Shown: positions 36,221 through 45,641, counted from the first letter of the stretch. The stretch: DNA of 64,000 nucleotides from Clostridia bacterium (GCA_910575725.1 CAJTFE010000001.1:124001-188000), one strand, 5' to 3'. Translations and numbers: made by a program. Notes: generated by a model from the letters alone, not told the origin.

Positions 36221-36613
36221 GTGCACAGAACAGAACAAGAACAGGCAGAGCTGATCAAAGAGATCAGCGGCGTCAACACAAAAAAATGTATGAAATGCGG
36301 AAAATGCTCCGCCTCCTGTCCGGCCTATGAGGAAATGGACATCCGTCCCCATCAGTTCGTATCCTACGTGCAGAATGGAGACGTCAATGCACTTCTTGCA
36401 TCCAAAAGCATCTGGAAATGCTTATCCTGCTTTGCCTGCGTGGAGCGCTGTCCCAGAGATGTAAAGCCGGCGAAGCTTATCGAGGCAGTCCGTCTTATGG
36501 TCATCCGTCAAAGAGGCGGCAATTATCTGACGCCGGACGAGGTGCCGGAACTTCTCGATGAAGAACTTCCGCAGCAGCTCCTTGCAAGTGCATTTCGCAA
36601 ATATAGTAAATAA
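36221..36613 (+). CDS. hdrC: HdrC-like ferredoxin subunit
   Basis: 130 residues with two 4Fe-4S motifs: CMKCGKCSASCP (about residues 23-34) and CLSCFACVERCP (about 67-78). It should carry electrons between HdrA and HdrB. GTG start 36221 preceded by AAAGGAGGT. A QLLASAFRKYSK tail ends the protein; hdrA starts 23 bases later. Confidence 0.9.
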   Translation: MHRTEQEQAELIKEISGVNTKKCMKCGKCSASCPAYEEMDIRPHQFVSYVQNGDVNALLASKSIWKCLSCFACVERCPRDVKPAKLIEAVRLMVIRQRGGNYLTPDEVPELLDEELPQQLLASAFRKYSK

Positions 36614-36636
36614 CAGAAAGGTTGGAGGTGAATCGC

Positions 36637-38622
36637 GTGCAAAGAATAGGAGTATTTGTCTGCCATTGCGGCACCAACATAGCGGCAACCGTCGACGTTG
36701 CCCGGGTGGTGGAAGCGGCGGCTCGTGAGCCGGGGGTTGTCCATGCAGAGGACTACCAGTATATGTGCTCCGAGGCCGGACAGCTCAAGATCCGCGAGGC
36801 AATCAAAGAAAAAAACCTGACAGGCATTGTCGTCTGCTCCTGCTCCCCGCGGATGCATGAAAATACATTCCGCCAGGCCGCAGAGCGCGCAGGCATCAAT
36901 CCCTACATGGTAGAGATCGCCAATATTCGCGAGCATTGTTCCTGGATTCATAAAGATATAGAAGAAGCAACAGAAAAAGCAGTGATTCTGGCAAGGGCGG
37001 CTATCGCAAAGGTAACCTTGAACGCCCCCTTACAGGCAGGCACCAGCAGAGTGGTAAAGAGAGCTTTAGTCATCGGCGGCGGAATCGCCGGTATTCAGAC
37101 AGCCCTTGATATTGCGGACGCAGGCTATGAGGTAGATATCGTAGAAAAGACGCCGAGTATCGGCGGAAGGATGTCCCAGCTGGATAAAACCTTCCCCACC
37201 CTGGACTGCTCGGCCTGTATTCTGACGCCGAAGATGGTGGAGGCGGCGGCCCACGACAAGATCACCATTTACACCTACAGCGAGGTGGAAAAGGTATCCG
37301 GCTTTGTGGGAGACTTCCAGGTGGACATCCGCAAAAAGGCCAGAAGCGTCGATATGAGCAAGTGTACCGGCTGCGGCGTCTGCCAGGAGAAATGTCCATC
37401 CAAAAAGACGCCCAACGAGTTCAACCGGGGGTTAAATAACAGAAGCGCCATCTACACGCCCTTTGCCCAGGCCATCCCCAATGTGCCGGTGATTGACCGG
37501 GAGAGCTGCATCAAGTTCAAAACGGGAAAATGCGGCGTCTGCTCCAAGGTCTGCCAGGCCGGAGCCATTGACTATGAGCAGAAGGATGAGATCGTAACCC
37601 AGAATTACGGCGCGATCGTAGTAGCTACCGGCTTTGATACCATCAAGCTTGACAAGTATGACGAGTATTCCTACAGCACCAGCCCCGACGTCATTACGTC
37701 CTTAGAGCTGGAGCGCATTATGAACGCTGCAGGGCCGACCAAGGGACACCTGGAGCGTATGTCCGATCACAAGGCGCCCAAGTCCATGGTATTTATCCAG
37801 TGCGTGGGCTCTCGCTGCGCAGACAAGAGAGGGAAAAGCTACTGCTCCAAGATCTGCTGTATGTACACGGCCAAGCATGCCATGCTCATCCGCGACAAGT
37901 ATCCGGATGTAGAGGTAACCGTATTTTACATAGATGTGCGTACACCTGGCAAGAATTTTGACGAGTTCTACCGCAGAGCCGTGGAAGAGTACGGCGTCAA
38001 TTACATCAAGGGCCAGGTAGGAAAGGTAGCCGAGAAGGGCGGCAGGCTTCTGGTTCAGGGCGTGGATCTTATTGACAACAAGCGGCTCCTTATGGAGACG
38101 GATATGGTGGTTCTGGCAACAGCCATTGAGCCCAATCCGGATGTGCGTAAGATTGCTACCATGCTCACGGCAAGCATTGATACGAATAACTTCTTAACCG
38201 AGTCCCACGCAAAGCTGCGTCCGGTGGAATCGCCTACGGCAGGTATCTTCCTCTCCGGCGTCTGCCAGGGACCCAAAGACATTCCGGAGACCGTGGCCCA
38301 GGCCGGCGCAGCCGCCGTGAAGGTGGTAGGGCTTCTGGCCAAGGATCACCTGGTGACGAATCCCTGCACGGCCAAGTCCGACGAGCTTTTGTGCAACGGC
38401 TGCTCCTCCTGCGAAAAGGTATGTCCCTACGGCGCCATTTCCTATGAGGAGAGGGAGGTCAACGACCACGGCATCCGTGAGACAAGAAGAGTGGCAAATG
38501 TCAACAGCGCACTCTGCCAGGGCTGCGGCGCATGTACCGTTGCCTGCCCCTCAGGAGCCATGGATCTGCAGGGCTTCTCAAACAGACAAATTCTTGCGGA
38601 GGTGGATGCGATATGCAAGTAG
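36637..38622 (+). CDS. hdrA: HdrA-like flavoprotein, electron-bifurcating subunit type
   Basis: 661 residues. N-terminal domain starts RIGVFVCHCGTNIA; FAD-binding Rossmann motif VIGGGIAGIQTALDIADAG followed by IGGRMSQLDKTFPTLDCSAC. Ferredoxin motifs: CTGCGVCQEKCP, CGVCSKVCQAGA, and a C-terminal pair CNGCSSCEKVCP and CQGCGACTVACP. In methanogens and sulfate reducers HdrA's FAD is the proposed site of flavin-based bifurcation. GTG 36637 has GGAGGTG at 6 bases; a TTG at 36622 is in frame but lacks a binding site. The end overlaps mvhD by 10 bases. Confidence 0.92.
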   Translation: MQRIGVFVCHCGTNIAATVDVARVVEAAAREPGVVHAEDYQYMCSEAGQLKIREAIKEKNLTGIVVCSCSPRMHENTFRQAAERAGINPYMVEIANIREHCSWIHKDIEEATEKAVILARAAIAKVTLNAPLQAGTSRVVKRALVIGGGIAGIQTALDIADAGYEVDIVEKTPSIGGRMSQLDKTFPTLDCSACILTPKMVEAAAHDKITIYTYSEVEKVSGFVGDFQVDIRKKARSVDMSKCTGCGVCQEKCPSKKTPNEFNRGLNNRSAIYTPFAQAIPNVPVIDRESCIKFKTGKCGVCSKVCQAGAIDYEQKDEIVTQNYGAIVVATGFDTIKLDKYDEYSYSTSPDVITSLELERIMNAAGPTKGHLERMSDHKAPKSMVFIQCVGSRCADKRGKSYCSKICCMYTAKHAMLIRDKYPDVEVTVFYIDVRTPGKNFDEFYRRAVEEYGVNYIKGQVGKVAEKGGRLLVQGVDLIDNKRLLMETDMVVLATAIEPNPDVRKIATMLTASIDTNNFLTESHAKLRPVESPTAGIFLSGVCQGPKDIPETVAQAGAAAVKVVGLLAKDHLVTNPCTAKSDELLCNGCSSCEKVCPYGAISYEEREVNDHGIRETRRVANVNSALCQGCGACTVACPSGAMDLQGFSNRQILAEVDAICK

Positions 38623-39059
38623 ACAAAACAGAAGAATTCCGTCCGAAGATCGTAGCCTTTTGCTGCAACTGGTGCAGCTACGCCGGAGCGGATCTGGCCG
38701 GCAGCAGCAGACTTGCCTATCCGGCGGACGTGAAGATTATCCGGGTGCCCTGCTCTTGCCGGGTGAATCCCATGTTTATCTTAAGAGCCTTCCAGAGAGG
38801 AGCCGACGGCGTGATTTTGTGCGGCTGCCATCCGGGGGACTGCCACTATACAACGGGGAACTATTATGCCAGAAGAAGAATGACCTTACTGTTCTCCATG
38901 CTTGATTATCTGGGCGTGGAAAACGGCAGGACCCGTGTGGAATGGGTATCCGCCGCAGAGGGCGTGAAGTTCTCCACTACCATGAATGAGTTTGCAGCCA
39001 AGATTCATTCCCTGGGCGAAAATGTGAGATTGGGGGATTTGCGATGCAAGAGAGATTAA
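38613..39059 (+). CDS. mvhD: MvhD/FlxD-like iron-sulfur subunit
   Basis: 148 residues. Cysteine motifs CCNWCSYAGADLAG near the N-terminus, PCSCRVNP, and CGCHPGDCHY are those of the MvhD family, which carries a [2Fe-2S] cluster and passes electrons from a hydrogenase, formate dehydrogenase or NADH module to HdrA. ATG 38613 overlaps the hdrA stop and the next gene starts inside this one (39044), showing translational coupling. No hydrogenase gene is present here. Confidence 0.92.
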   Translation: MQVDKTEEFRPKIVAFCCNWCSYAGADLAGSSRLAYPADVKIIRVPCSCRVNPMFILRAFQRGADGVILCGCHPGDCHYTTGNYYARRRMTLLFSMLDYLGVENGRTRVEWVSAAEGVKFSTTMNEFAAKIHSLGENVRLGDLRCKRD

Positions 39060-40024
39060 TGGAACGGGCAAAGGAACTCCTGGCAGACGGAACCGTGGTA
39101 CGCGTTCTCGGATGGAAACGGGGAGATCTGGGCTACAATCCGGAGCCGGCTTATTTCAACAGCCCGGAGGAATTAGAGGATTTCGTGTACGACGGCTTCT
39201 GCGGAGCCAACCTAAGCAAATATATGATAAATGCCGGAAAGCAGGAGGGAAGCACCCTGGTATTCTTAAAGCCCTGCGACACGTACAGCTTCAACCAGCT
39301 TATCAAGGAGCATCGGGTAAACCGGGATAAGACATATATCATCGGCGTGGGCTGCAAGGGAACCCTGGACATTGACAAGGTAAAAAATGCAGGCATCAAG
39401 GGAATCGAGACCATTGCTGCAGAGGGAGACACCCTTAAGGTACAGACCATTTACGGAGAAAAGGAATTTCCTTTTAACGATGCCCTTTTGGAACGCTGTA
39501 CCGTCTGTAAGGGCAAGACTCATCAGGTATACGATGAACTGATTGGCGCAGAGGAAGGCGAGGAAGCGGGCCCGGTGGGAAACCGTTTTGAAATGGTGGA
39601 AAAGCTGGAGGCCATGACGCCCCAGGAGCGTTTTGCATTCTGGCAGGGCGAACTGTCCAAATGCATCCGCTGCAATGCCTGCCGCAACGCATGTCCGGCC
39701 TGCAGCTGCTTAAAATGCGTCTTTGACAGCAATAAATTTGACTCCGCCCAGAAGGCCAATGTGGATACCTTCGAGGAGCAGATGTTCCATGTAATCCGGG
39801 CCTTCCATGTGGCGGGACGCTGTACGGACTGCGGAGAGTGCAGCCGGGTATGCCCCCAGGGCATTCCGCTTCATCTCTTAAACCGGAAGTTTATCAAGGA
39901 TATCAACGAGTTCTACGGGCCTTACCAGGCAGGAGAGGACACGGACAGCCGGGCGCCTCTTACGGACTTTACCTTTGAGGATGCGGAACCCGGTATCGTG
40001 GCCGAGAGAGGAGGGAAGCGCTAA
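39044..40024 (+). CDS. 4Fe-4S dicluster protein, FlxB/FrhB-like
   Basis: 326 residues. The first ~200 resemble the coenzyme F420 hydrogenase/dehydrogenase beta-like fold (VLGWKRGDLGYNPEPAYF, VFLKPCDTYSFNQLI, IGVGCKGTLD). Two 4Fe-4S motifs follow: CIRCNACRNACPACSCLKC and CTDCGECSRVCPQG. Such proteins occur beside MvhD and HdrABC in Flx-type clusters as electron-transfer subunits. It overlaps mvhD by 16 bases and ends directly before the next ATG. Confidence 0.85.
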   Translation: MQERLMERAKELLADGTVVRVLGWKRGDLGYNPEPAYFNSPEELEDFVYDGFCGANLSKYMINAGKQEGSTLVFLKPCDTYSFNQLIKEHRVNRDKTYIIGVGCKGTLDIDKVKNAGIKGIETIAAEGDTLKVQTIYGEKEFPFNDALLERCTVCKGKTHQVYDELIGAEEGEEAGPVGNRFEMVEKLEAMTPQERFAFWQGELSKCIRCNACRNACPACSCLKCVFDSNKFDSAQKANVDTFEEQMFHVIRAFHVAGRCTDCGECSRVCPQGIPLHLLNRKFIKDINEFYGPYQAGEDTDSRAPLTDFTFEDAEPGIVAERGGKR

Positions 40025-41047
40025 ATGTACCAGATAGAGAAAGACCGCCTGCCGGAATTGTTTGCGGCTATGGCAGAGGCACAGGATTTGTTTCTTCCCA
40101 TCCGGAAATGCAATCAGACCAACTACGGTCTCTGGAGCGAGGAAGCCCAGGTGGATCTGGATACCTTAAAAACCGTGAAATCCGGTAAGGACTGCTTTTT
40201 CCCTCAGAGCGAGACCTTATACAACTGCAAAAAGGAAGAGGGAAAGCTTTCCATCGATCCGGCAAAGCTTACAGATACGCCCTTTGTGGTGTTCGGTATG
40301 CGTGCCTGCGACGTACAGGGCTTAAAGGTTCTGGACAATGTATTTTTAAACGACCCCGTGGACAGCTTCTATGCGGCGCGCCGGGAGCACGGCACCGTGG
40401 TAGCCATTGCCTGCCATGAGCCGGAGGAAACCTGCTTCTGTAAGGTATTCGGCATTGACGCGGCCAACCCGGCGGCAGATGTGGCGGCCTGGTTTGTGGG
40501 AGAGGATTTTTACTGGAAGGCGCTTACCCAAAAGGGAGAGGCTCTTACGGAATCTGTGAAAGAGCTTTTGACGGATGCGGACGAGGCGGCTGTGGAGGAA
40601 GAAAAGAAGCAGATTCAGGCTGTCATCGAGAAGCTTCCCTATTCCCATCTTGACCTTTCACGGTTTACCCCGGAAAGAACCATGGAGCTGTTTGACTCTC
40701 CTTTGTGGGAGGAAATGTATCAGCCCTGCCTGGCCTGCGGCACCTGTACCTTTGTGTGCCCCACCTGCCAGTGCTACGATATCAAGGACTTTAACACAGG
40801 AAGCGGCGTTCAGCGTTACCGCTGCTGGGATTCCTGCATGTACTCTGACTTTACTATGATGGCTCACGGCAATATGCGTACCAGCCAGATGCAGCGGTTC
40901 CGCCAGCGTTTTATGCACAAATTAGTATACTATCCGGCTAACAACGACGGAATGTTCTCCTGTGTGGGATGCGGCCGCTGCGTGAGCAAGTGTCCGGCTT
41001 CCTTAAATATAGTAAAGGTGATTAAGAAACTGGGAGGTGAAGGGTAA
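40025..41047 (+). CDS. 4Fe-4S dicluster protein, FlxC/AsrA-like
   Basis: 340 residues. An N-terminal half resembling sulfite reductase/hydrogenase beta subunits (LFLPIRKCNQTNYGLW, FGMRACDVQGLKVLD, CHEPEETCFCKVFG) is followed by two 4Fe-4S motifs, CLACGTCTFVCPTCQC and CVGCGRCVSKCPASLN. It should relay electrons between the NAD/flavin subunit and MvhD/HdrA. Start and stop overlap with neighbours (TAAATG, TAATG), showing tight coupling. Paralogous in layout to the preceding gene. Confidence 0.85.
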   Translation: MYQIEKDRLPELFAAMAEAQDLFLPIRKCNQTNYGLWSEEAQVDLDTLKTVKSGKDCFFPQSETLYNCKKEEGKLSIDPAKLTDTPFVVFGMRACDVQGLKVLDNVFLNDPVDSFYAARREHGTVVAIACHEPEETCFCKVFGIDAANPAADVAAWFVGEDFYWKALTQKGEALTESVKELLTDADEAAVEEEKKQIQAVIEKLPYSHLDLSRFTPERTMELFDSPLWEEMYQPCLACGTCTFVCPTCQCYDIKDFNTGSGVQRYRCWDSCMYSDFTMMAHGNMRTSQMQRFRQRFMHKLVYYPANNDGMFSCVGCGRCVSKCPASLNIVKVIKKLGGEG

Positions 41048-41901
41048 TGGGCGAGTGTACCTGTGGAGGAAATCATAAACACGACAACCTGATCCCCATG
41101 ATTGGTGTGATTACGGATATTCGTACGGAAACTCCCGATGTGAAGACCTTCCGTGTGGTAGGACGGGACGGAAAGAAGCTTTTTGAGCATATGCCGGGCC
41201 AGTGCGCCATGGTATCCGTACCAGGCGTGGGAGAGGCTATGTTTTCCATTACCTCTTCTCCCACCAACAAGGAATTCCAGGAATTTTCCATCAAGCGCTG
41301 CGGCAGCCTTACGGACGTCCTTCACGGAATGAATCCGGGGGACGAGATTACCGTGAGGGGACCTTACGGAAATGCATTTCCGGTGGAGACGGCCCTGAAA
41401 GGGGAAAATCTTCTGTTTATTGCCGGAGGAATCGGCCTTGCGCCCCTTCGCTCCGTGATCAATTATGTACTGGACAACCGGGAGAATTACGGAACGGTGG
41501 AGATTCTCTACGGCTCCCGCTCTGCGGATGATCTGGTGCAGCTTGAGGAGATTCAGCAGGTATGGTGTAAGACAGAGGGCGTGGATGTGTATCTGACCAT
41601 TGACCGGGAGCAGGAGGGCTGGGACGGCCATGTGGGCTTTGTTCCCTCTTATCTGAAGGAAATCGGATTTACCACCAATAAGAAGGTTCTTGTCTGCGGG
41701 CCGCCCATTATGATTAAGTTCGTTCTGGCAGGCCTGACGGAGATGGGCTTTACCAAGGAGCAGATATACACCACCCTGGAGCTTCGCATGAAGTGCGGAA
41801 TCGGAAAATGCGGCAGGTGCAACATTGGCTCTAAGTATGTATGCAAGGACGGGCCGGTGTTCCGGTTTGATGAAATCGACGAATTGCCCCCTGAGTACTA
41901 A
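41047..41901 (+). CDS. FAD/NAD(P)-binding oxidoreductase, FlxA/PyrK-like
   Basis: 284-residue ferredoxin reductase-type diaphorase. FAD-binding barrel with MFSITSSPTNK, NAD-binding GGIGLAPLRSVI and VCGPPIMIK, and a C-terminal [2Fe-2S] motif CGIGKCGRCNIGSKYVC like PyrK and hydrogenase gamma subunits. It is the likely NAD(P)H entry or exit point for the HdrABC-MvhD-type complex. An N-terminal CTCGGNHKHD is an additional possible metal site. Start overlaps the previous stop. Confidence 0.9.
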   Translation: MGECTCGGNHKHDNLIPMIGVITDIRTETPDVKTFRVVGRDGKKLFEHMPGQCAMVSVPGVGEAMFSITSSPTNKEFQEFSIKRCGSLTDVLHGMNPGDEITVRGPYGNAFPVETALKGENLLFIAGGIGLAPLRSVINYVLDNRENYGTVEILYGSRSADDLVQLEEIQQVWCKTEGVDVYLTIDREQEGWDGHVGFVPSYLKEIGFTTNKKVLVCGPPIMIKFVLAGLTEMGFTKEQIYTTLELRMKCGIGKCGRCNIGSKYVCKDGPVFRFDEIDELPPEY

Positions 41902-41922
41902 GAAAGGACTGGTATAAATAAA

Positions 41923-42597
41923 ATGCAGGAAATGGTAAACGTATATTTTTTTGGAAAACAGTATTCCGTACCGGCAGAATTGACCATTATGACCGCAATG
42001 GAATATGCAGGCTATAAATTAGTCCGGGGCTGCGGCTGCCGCCATGGGTTCTGCGGTGCCTGTGCAACCATTTACAGAATCAAGGGAAATAACGAGCTGA
42101 AAACCTGTCTGGCATGCCAGACACAGGTGCAGGAGGGCATGTATGTGGCCACCCTGCCGTTCTTCCCTACTGACAAACGGAAATATGATATCAACGAGGC
42201 AGAGGCCAAACAGAAGATTATGATGGAGCTTTATCCGGAGATCTACAGCTGTATCGGCTGCAATGCCTGTACCAAGGGCTGTCCTCAGAGCCTGAATGTA
42301 ATGCAGTACATTGCATACGCCCAGAGAGGCGATTTTGAGAAATGCGCGGAGGAATCCTTCGACTGCATCGGCTGCGGCATCTGTTCTTCCCGGTGTCCGG
42401 CAGGCATTTCCCATCCTATGGTAGGCGTGCTTGCAAGACGCCTTACGGGAAAATACATTGCTCCCAAGTCCCAGCACCTGGCCGAGCGTGTGGAGGCTAT
42501 TAACAGCGGCGAGTTCGACAGTCTCATTGAGCAGGTGATGCAGAAGCCTATCGAGGAGATGAAAGAACTCTACAACAACAGGGATATTGAGAAATAG
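41923..42597 (+). CDS. Fumarate reductase/succinate dehydrogenase-like Fe-S subunit
   Basis: 224 residues. N-terminal ferredoxin fold with a [2Fe-2S] pattern (RGCGCRHGFCGACATIY, later CLAC), then two 4Fe-4S motifs, CIGCNACTKGCPQ and CIGCGICSSRCPAG. SdhB/FrdB of respiratory enzymes binds one 2Fe-2S, one 4Fe-4S and one 3Fe-4S; here both distal motifs look fully 4Fe-4S. No membrane anchor subunit is nearby, so the enzyme is probably soluble. With HdrB it has the domain set of the methanogen thiol:fumarate reductase subunit TfrB, split in two genes. Confidence 0.85.
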   Translation: MQEMVNVYFFGKQYSVPAELTIMTAMEYAGYKLVRGCGCRHGFCGACATIYRIKGNNELKTCLACQTQVQEGMYVATLPFFPTDKRKYDINEAEAKQKIMMELYPEIYSCIGCNACTKGCPQSLNVMQYIAYAQRGDFEKCAEESFDCIGCGICSSRCPAGISHPMVGVLARRLTGKYIAPKSQHLAERVEAINSGEFDSLIEQVMQKPIEEMKELYNNRDIEK

Positions 42598-42610
42598 GAG
42601 GGGAGCGTAT

Positions 42611-44215
42611 ATGTTTACAGCAGAAATGTTGGAATCCATTAAAAAGGTAGAGGCTACCAGAGCCGGGCGCATCGGCATGGAGCCCAGAAGAATGACGGCT
42701 GAAGAAAAAGACGAGCTTCTCCGCAAATTCCATCCCGATTACCGGCAGGAGGGCTTTCAGGAGCTGAAGGTCGGCCCCAATAAGGGAGAAAAGGTGCCCT
42801 TTGAGCTTGGAACCTTACTTCACTCCAACAGCCGGATCAAGGATGTTCCCATTGACTTGAACCAGGCAGCTTATGACGTGGATGTGCTGGTCATCGGCGG
42901 CGGCGGCGCGGGCTCTTCCGCAGCCATTGAGGCTCATCAGGCAGGCGCCAACGTAATGATGGTGACGAAGCTGCGTATCGGCGATGCCAATACCATGATG
43001 GCAGAGGGCGGTATCCAGGCGGCGGATAAGGAGAATGACTCTCCCCAGCAGCATTATCTGGATGCTTTCGGCGGCGGACATTTTGCCGCAAGGCCGGAGC
43101 TCCTCCGCCGCCTGGTGATGGAAGCGCCCGATGCGATTAAGTGGCTCAATGAGCTGGGCGTTATGTTTGATAAGGATAAAGACGGAAGAATGGTAACCAC
43201 CCACGGCGGAGGAACCTCCAGAAAGCGTATGCATGCCTGCAAGGATTACTCCGGTGCGGAGATTATGCGTGTGCTTCGGGACGAGGTTTGGAACCGTCAG
43301 ATTCCCATTGCAGACTTTACGGCGGCTGTGGAGCTGATTAAAGATGACAAGGGACAGGCGGCCGGCGCCGTACTTCAGAATATGGAGACCGGCGAGTACA
43401 AGGTGGCCAAGGCTAAGACGGTGATTATTGCTACCGGCGGCGCAGGACGGCTCCACTACCAGAATTTCCCGACCTCCAACCATTACGGGGCGACTGCAGA
43501 CGGTCTGGTGATGGGGTATCGTGCAGGCGCGCCTCTGTTGTACCAGGATACCATTCAGTATCATCCCACCGGTGTGGCTTATCCGGCGCAGATCTTCGGC
43601 GCACTGGTGACGGAGAAGGTGCGTTCTCTGGGAGCTATGCTGATCAATGCAGAGGGCGAGGCCTTTATGCATCCTCTGGAGACCCGGGATGTGTCTGCGG
43701 CTTCCATTATCCGGGAGTGTAAGGAGAGAGGCAAGGGCGTGCCTACGCCTACCGGCTTTGGTATCTGGCTGGATACGCCTATGATTGAGATGATTCACGG
43801 CGAGGGAACCATTGAGAAGCGGATTCCTGCCATGCTTCGGATGTATCTGAACTATGGCATTGATATGAGAAAGCAGCCCATTTTGATTTATCCTACCCTG
43901 CATTATCAGAACGGCGGTCTGGAGATCGGCGGCGAGGGCTTTACCAAGGCGATTCCCAATCTTCTTGTGGCTGGAGAGGCCGTGGGAGGCATTCATGGAA
44001 GAAACCGTCTGATGGGCAATTCTCTGCTTGACATTATCGTGTTTGGCCGGAATGCGGGTAAGGCTGCGGCGGCCAAGTGTAAAGAGGTGGAGCTTGGAAC
44101 CATGAACCTGGATCACATCCAGGCTTATGCAGGAGAGCTTGAGAAAGCGGATCTGCATACGGGAGAGGTTTCTCCGCTGCTTCTGCCGAAGTATACCTTT
44201 GGTATGCCGAAGTAA
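42611..44215 (+). CDS. Fumarate reductase/L-aspartate oxidase-type flavoprotein subunit
   Basis: 534 residues. After a ~90-residue N-terminal extension, FAD-binding VLVIGGGGAGSSAAIEA, then MMAEGGIQAADKEND, substrate-site TIQYHPTGVAYP, RDVSAASI, TLHYQNGG and GEAVGGIHGRNRLMGNSL. The active-site His and Arg regions are present. The His that binds FAD covalently in respiratory FrdA/SdhA (SHTVAAEGG) is replaced by Asn (ANTMMAEGG), pointing to non-covalent FAD as in soluble enzymes. ATG 42611 follows AGGAGGGG. Fumarate is the likeliest acceptor, but related enoates are possible. Confidence 0.87.
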   Translation: MFTAEMLESIKKVEATRAGRIGMEPRRMTAEEKDELLRKFHPDYRQEGFQELKVGPNKGEKVPFELGTLLHSNSRIKDVPIDLNQAAYDVDVLVIGGGGAGSSAAIEAHQAGANVMMVTKLRIGDANTMMAEGGIQAADKENDSPQQHYLDAFGGGHFAARPELLRRLVMEAPDAIKWLNELGVMFDKDKDGRMVTTHGGGTSRKRMHACKDYSGAEIMRVLRDEVWNRQIPIADFTAAVELIKDDKGQAAGAVLQNMETGEYKVAKAKTVIIATGGAGRLHYQNFPTSNHYGATADGLVMGYRAGAPLLYQDTIQYHPTGVAYPAQIFGALVTEKVRSLGAMLINAEGEAFMHPLETRDVSAASIIRECKERGKGVPTPTGFGIWLDTPMIEMIHGEGTIEKRIPAMLRMYLNYGIDMRKQPILIYPTLHYQNGGLEIGGEGFTKAIPNLLVAGEAVGGIHGRNRLMGNSLLDIIVFGRNAGKAAAAKCKEVELGTMNLDHIQAYAGELEKADLHTGEVSPLLLPKYTFGMPK

Positions 44216-44367
44216 AATATCACACAGTAAGCTGTGAAGTGTTTCATTTCTGCGGCGGCTGCCGGATCTTCATGCTGGCACAAAGTAAGCCCTGGGGCGA
44301 GAGGGTGTCTTGGGCTATGGATGTCCGGTTGGCTGTCCGCAGGAATAAAATTGAAAGGGAGTGTGTT

Positions 44368-45531
44368 ATGGGAATCGTAACATGGTTTCAGGAAAGTATA
44401 TTTTCCAATACACTGATGATGGTGTTTCTCATTGCCGTTATCGGCTATTTGGTTGGCAGTATTAAGATTTGCGGCTTGGAGCTGGGGACTGCCGGCATTT
44501 TGCTGGTGGCTCTGGTTTTTGGACATTTTGGAGTGGAGATTCCATCGCTGGTTCGGGAATTGGGGCTTATCTGCTTTGTGACATCCGTAGGATTTATTGC
44601 GGGACCGAAGTTTTTCCGGAATTTTAAGTTAAATGCTACTTCCTATATTTTGCTGGGAATTATTGTGATTGCGGCCGGTGCCCTTACTTGTGTGGCAGTG
44701 ATTAAGATGTTTGGCGTGCCTGTGGATATCAGTTTGGGTATGATGACAGGAGCACTTACCAGTACGCCGGGACTTGCGGCGGCTTTGGATGCTACGGGAT
44801 CGGATGCGGCGTCCGTGGGTTATGGAATTGCTTATCCCTTTGGCGTTGTGGGCGTGGTTCTGTTTGTGCAGCTTGTTCCGAAGCTTTTGAAGACGGATAT
44901 GGCGGCGGAGCGTGCCAAATATGAGGCGGCGGCTAATGTGAGTGAGGAAGAGTACCACAAGACGAAGAAAGAAGAGCTGTTCTATGCGGACAGTATGGGA
45001 TTTTTTCCATTTTCCCTGGCAATTGCTTTTGGGATTATTCTGGCGAAGATTGAGATTCCTCTGCCCGGCGGTGCGGTGTTTGCTCTTGGAACTTCCGGCG
45101 GGCCTTTGATTGCCGGATTGATTTTGGGGCATTTTGGACATATCGGCCGTTTAAGTGTTAAGGTGGAGAAGCATGTTCTGGAGTGTCTTCGGGAATTTGG
45201 ACTGGCGTTGTTCCTGCTTGGGGCAGGTTCTCAGGCCGGGGCGGGCTTTGTGGAGATCTTAAAGGAACAGGGTGCGTTGTTGTTCCTTTATGGTGCTTTG
45301 ATGACGCTGATTCCTATGCTGCTTGGGTATGTGTTTGCGGCGAAAGTGCTGCGGCTTAGTATTTTTAATACGCTTGGGTCTATTTGCGGCGGAATGACCA
45401 GTACGCCGGCTCTTGGAACGCTGATTCGTGTGACGGAGACGGATGATGTGGCTTCGGCTTATGCGGCTACTTATCCCATTGCGCTGGTTATGGTGGTGCT
45501 GGCCAGTCAGTTTATTGGGATCTTTTTGTAG
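44368..45531 (+). CDS. AspT/YidE/YbjL-type transporter
   Basis: 387 residues with about ten membrane segments in two homologous halves, each with the family motif GALTSTPGLAAAL (first) and GGMTSTPALGTLI (second). The TrkA_C domains found between halves in AspT are absent, only a short hydrophilic stretch being present. The family exchanges aspartate/alanine or dicarboxylates. Placement after the FrdAB-like genes suggests import of a C4 acid or export of the reduced product. ATG 44368 has AAGGGAG at 6 bases. The 152-base gap upstream shows only weak hairpins. Confidence 0.82.
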   Translation: MGIVTWFQESIFSNTLMMVFLIAVIGYLVGSIKICGLELGTAGILLVALVFGHFGVEIPSLVRELGLICFVTSVGFIAGPKFFRNFKLNATSYILLGIIVIAAGALTCVAVIKMFGVPVDISLGMMTGALTSTPGLAAALDATGSDAASVGYGIAYPFGVVGVVLFVQLVPKLLKTDMAAERAKYEAAANVSEEEYHKTKKEELFYADSMGFFPFSLAIAFGIILAKIEIPLPGGAVFALGTSGGPLIAGLILGHFGHIGRLSVKVEKHVLECLREFGLALFLLGAGSQAGAGFVEILKEQGALLFLYGALMTLIPMLLGYVFAAKVLRLSIFNTLGSICGGMTSTPALGTLIRVTETDDVASAYAATYPIALVMVVLASQFIGIFL

Positions 45532-45641
45532 CGGGAAGTTATGTACAAAGAGAACGGATGGCGTTCGGGATATTTTCGTACAAGGCAGAGGCTTACATGG
45601 ACAAAGGATATCAAGCGGCCCCGATTTATAACAGCATACTT

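Noticed and set aside
42815..44158. 447-codon minus-strand open frame opposite the FrdA-like gene
   Set aside because: It is a shadow of a clearly coding + strand gene; its translation is low-complexity and matches no family pattern.
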